Source: Isoetes taiwanensis
Taxonomy: Eukaryota > Streptophyta > Lycopodiopsida > Isoetales > Isoetaceae
DNA: 64,000 bases
Direction: 5' to 3'
NCBI GenBank assembly: GCA_021234155.1
Contig: JAJEKV010000108.1
Coordinates: 2,584,676-2,648,675 of the forward strand
Under the pieces are notes generated by a model. That model did not search any database. It was not told the origin of the DNA and saw only the letters and a program-made list of their open reading frames with translations. Positions within the stretch are counted from its first letter, which is position 1. Each line of letters begins with the position of its first letter. The position numbers and the translations under genes are program-made. This document shows, one piece after another, positions 60,401 through 64,000 of this stretch.

Positions 60401-63400
60401 AAGTGAATCGTCTTGAGATCCCTCAATTTGCCCTCTTCACAAGAGAGTTAATCCTAGTAGATCCAGCATCATCGGTAGCCAGCGGACGCATCGGTTCTTG
60501 CTCATGGTGAACCAAGCAACAATAACAAATGAAACGAGATAGTAGAGGAGATTGGAAGTCATGAGAATCTAGGCGCGAAATCTTGGTCTCGGAGTTGTTC
60601 GCTTGAAAGATGAGGCGATCTACTACTCGAAACGGATCTACTAGTTTGCCATGCTACATTCTTCCACTCCTGCACGGATCTAAATATTGAGGAGGCGAAT
60701 ATAGTCTTTAGTGATCCTCGGGATGCTATAGGCGATGAGTTCTTAGGTGTATCAAAGGTGGGCTTTGATTAGGGTAACATAATAGATCAGCAGGAAACCA
60801 AAATATCGGGGTCATGTCGTACTTGCTTGTCTTTGAGGCCTATAGCTATGATCTGTAACACGGGAGATCCATCTTTGTTTTGCTTCATGATGGTGGGGCA
60901 GTTCACAACATTTACAAGCTCTTGCTGCTCGAACATTGTTTGTTGAGTGCTTGGAAGGTGATGTTGAAGCAATTCAAGAGGAAAAGGAAATATACATATG
61001 TGAAGAGGGTGGGGAGGGGAATCAAAGGGGATGGCAGGAGGAGAGGATGTGTGCTTCAAGGCAATCAAAAGTGATCTAAAATCAACATCTTTTACCAGGG
61101 CGAATGTGTCAAAAGCTGAGCCGGCGAGCTAGTATGTCTGTAAGAAAGAATTTTATTCTCGATCAGCGATTACCCGGTGTGCTGTTTTGATGATGTGTTG
61201 AAAGTGCTTAACTTATACAGGCTGATCGGGCCCAGTAGTGAATACGTGGAGTGGAGTCTTTGTCAATTCGCATGGCGTGGCTTTTAAAGGTTGCTTTCGA
61301 TCCTACGTTTTATAGTTGGAAGAGGTTGAGTTAGGTGGAAAGCCGGAAGACATGGTATCTGACTCTAAAGCCTAGATGCTGTGACACTAGCTTCTGAGAA
61401 AGTGTGCTTGATACCTTCATTAGGTGAGAATGCGAGAGAGCATTCCACATAGAAACAAAAAGGAAAAGGATGATATAGGGAGAATGTTAAACTTCCTTCC
61501 ATCCTTAATAAGAAACATACATATAAGGAGGTGGTATGCGTGGTGGAAGAATTGGCCGGAAAATTAATAACCTTGCCCTCTTTTTACAATATTTGGAAGA
61601 AAGAGTTTCGGTACGTCGACATAGCAAAAGGAAATAAACATTCTCCAAATTATGTGAGTCATCAAAGCGAGGAAATTGGAAAGAACAAAGATATAAGGGG
61701 AGAGTAGCCTTTCAGTTCAGCGGCCGAGACTGTATGTTGGAATAAGCGTTCTGTAGAAAGTCAATATTAGCGTTAGTGCATTATCATGGATTAGCGAGAG
61801 AAAGTCACCTCTGCATAATACATGATAAGATGGATCGGTCAAAACACTCACACCAAGAAGTCACCATCTACGCAAAGTGCGTTTTGGAGAGGAGATGCGG
61901 CTTGAAGGCGACTTAGCGGAGCATTGACACATGTGGTCATGGTGAAGACTGAATATAGCCATTTCTCTCTTGATCTTTGGAAGGATGACTCAAACTTATG
62001 TTGGATCACTTTCTAGGATCCTACATATCTTGAGTGCGGAAGAACAGAATTGGTGGTGATTTGTGTGGGCCGAGAACTTCACAGTTACAAATTGATGCAA
62101 GCCCTAAAGATGCCTCGACCAGCGCAACATAAGCTGAGTGGAGACACAAAGAAGATACCTTCATCTTCTGAGTGCCAACTTAGAAGGCTTCAATCCTCTT
62201 TCTCGAAATCTCTACTTCTAGGTTGGATAATGCATCGAGATTGAAATAAAATAGATATGTGTTCTCCTACCTCCTCTTATTTGACATGGCTTAAGGTATT
62301 GATGAGATTGAGGTTGGCTTCATGATGGTTAGGCACCTCGTGGCGATATTGATGCATTGTTTAGAGACTTTTAAAGCGTTAATGAGTTCATCGGATGCTC
62401 TAACTTTTGCACGAAGGTTGCTTTACTTGTTTTAGCAAGTGCAATGCAAAGGAATCTCCTGTTCCATATTTTGTGGATGAAGTTCCAGATTGGAAAGGCT
62501 TTGTCAAGGGATATATGTATCCCTGATAAGGGCCAGCGTCCCACAACAGGCCATACGAGCCATTGCTATTCCGATTTAAAATGGATGGGAAATGGCCCAT
62601 TATACAATATAAGATCGACCAACCCATAAGGTGGATTCAGAAAATGGAATAAGAATGTGGAAGGAGGATGAAAATGGTGAATAGCGTTACCAACGGGGTG
62701 CCCTAAAATATCCCTCAAAGGAAGACATTGAAAGATCTCCACACGGCTGGCCGGACAAGCATCGGCAAGTACATAGCATTATGGAATTCCATGCAAAAAA
62801 TCAAGAGATAGTGTGTTTGCCGCGGCGATTACAAAGCAACTATGGATTCTTGGAGCGAGAGATTCTTTGTGTTTGGAAGATGTATCTCGGGGCGACCTCA
62901 AAATGATAACTTTTGGTTGTTACAAGGCAAGAACCTCTACAAGCTGCATTTACTCAGTCGATGAAACCCATTGCTTGTAAGACTAACTGCCTACATATTG
63001 TGGGCCAGCGGATAGGCGATCGATGTTGCCCTATGGATGAGTTAGATCCTCATGCACATGTTACGAAAGGTATGTTTGTTTTAGTCCGACTGGAGGCGAT
63101 GAAACTCAAGTGGTTGGGCTTTTCTACGAAGAAGATGCCATCCTGGGTCGAGTCTGCAATTATGGTCACATTTATGTATCATGGTGGATGCACGGTGAAG
63201 TGCATTGACCTCACGGGTTGCTTAACTAAGCGTTGGCGACCAGCCAATCCATGAGATCCATCAAAGGTATGAGAAGTTAGATGCCATGCATTATGCATGG
63301 GATGCAAAATGGCAAAGACCAAAGGCGTTGATTCAAAATGCATTGTTGACGTATTGGGGGGACATGGCATTAGCTAAAGCTCTCAATCTGGAGTCATGTT

Positions 63401-63890
63401 CACCGATAATCATGTATGTAATTTCTTTTTCTATAATGCTTAAGCATTTTTGGACAATTAATGCGTCACGTCCTATTTATGCTTATACTAAGCATCGCAT
63501 ATTATAATAGGTGTTTAATACACACATCATTACATCGATGCACACATTATTGATGTATACATACGTTTGGTACTATTATTGATGATGGCATTATAGAGTC
63601 GATGATTCGCTCATCATCAATCCATATTGTGATAGCATTAAATTTCGTAGGCGTAAAATTTCGGGGAACCCAAAGAAGATGGATCACAACCGCAGCGGTA
63701 AAGGCGGAGACAATCACACTCACGACCTTACGCTTTGGATTGTAAGTAAGGATCCGACAACACCTTTATGTATGCAGCGATTAATATCATTGTAGCTCAT
63801 GGAGCAAAGGTAGTGTCAAACTGATCATCATAAATATTATAAGCCATGGGAGATGAATGACTTACGAATGGAGCTGCTTTTATAGTGGAT
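57450..63890. other. No recognised gene; degenerate repeats at ~58.25-58.66 kb
   Basis: Between about 58,250 and 58,660 the words CATCAAATGAAGCCA, ACCATTTAT and AAGACCCTATGGTAAGCTA recur several times in degenerate form, suggesting a decayed tandem array. At about 59,420-59,500, CTTGGCTTTCTTCTTGG-type words repeat. Elsewhere no motif, RNA gene or mobile element could be named. Confidence 0.35.
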
Positions 63891-63897
63891 TATAGAA

Positions 63898-64000
63898 TTA
63901 TTGGTATAATACTTCAGCATTATTGGTATTATATGTGAGCATTATTGGTATTATCGTCGGCATTATTGGTATTATGCTTCAACATTATTGGTATTATGCT
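63898..64000. repeat. 22-bp minisatellite running off the window end
   Basis: Units starting TTATTGGTATTAT occur at 63,898, 63,920, 63,942, 63,963 and 63,985, with the spacer varying around GCTTCAGCA. The last unit is cut by the window edge, so the array length is unknown. Confidence 0.85.

Noticed and set aside
63898-64000. CRISPR-like regular repeats
   Set aside because: Spacers are only a few bases and similar to each other; this is a eukaryotic minisatellite.

Overview
The window looks like nuclear DNA of a land plant. It is AT-rich, has genes with GT-AG introns, plant-type protein families, LTR retrotransposons with an initiator-tRNA-Met primer site, LINEs, Helitron-like termini and many fossil gene fragments. 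The secreted MACPF protein with a cysteine-rich tail is unlike the cytosolic CAD1/NSL1 type of flowering plants. A fern, lycophyte or other non-flowering plant would fit, but the sequence does not settle this.

Layout. 1-9.4 kb is mostly non-coding, with short repeats, hairpin-bearing repeat termini and a dead D-2-hydroxyacid dehydrogenase tail (about 7.57-7.82 kb). 9.4-9.9 kb (minus) is the first exon of an RH39-like DEAD-box helicase; no later exon is visible. 12.2-15.0 kb holds a frameshifted glycosyltransferase remnant (minus), whose upstream exon lies in a 1.07 kb tandem duplication. At 15,974-16,085 there is a perfect 53-bp inverted repeat. 18.2-30.9 kb is the core: an LTR with primer-binding site, a 5'-truncated LINE, a 114-bp tandem repeat and a three-exon secreted MACPF gene. 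About 6.18 kb of this is duplicated in tandem. The second MACPF copy reads as broken. 31.9-39.4 kb is a large inverted repeat with arms of about 3 kb. 41-54 kb holds fossil LINE, MTP1-like, hAT and two Ty1/copia fragments in opposite orientation, plus a long polypurine/polypyrimidine tract. 54-64 kb has no recognisable gene and ends in a 22-bp minisatellite.

The best-supported functional gene is the MACPF gene at 22,811-24,317: signal peptide, MACPF signature, cysteine-rich C-terminus, and a TATA box enclosed in a small inverted repeat. Comparing the two tandem units gives an important warning. Their differences sit overwhelmingly at CAG/CTG (CWG) sites, switch from one copy to the other along the unit, and become dense from about 27.0 kb on. 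This looks like base-calling error linked to plant CHG methylation rather than ordinary mutation. Reading-frame breaks downstream of 27 kb should not be taken as proof of pseudogenes.
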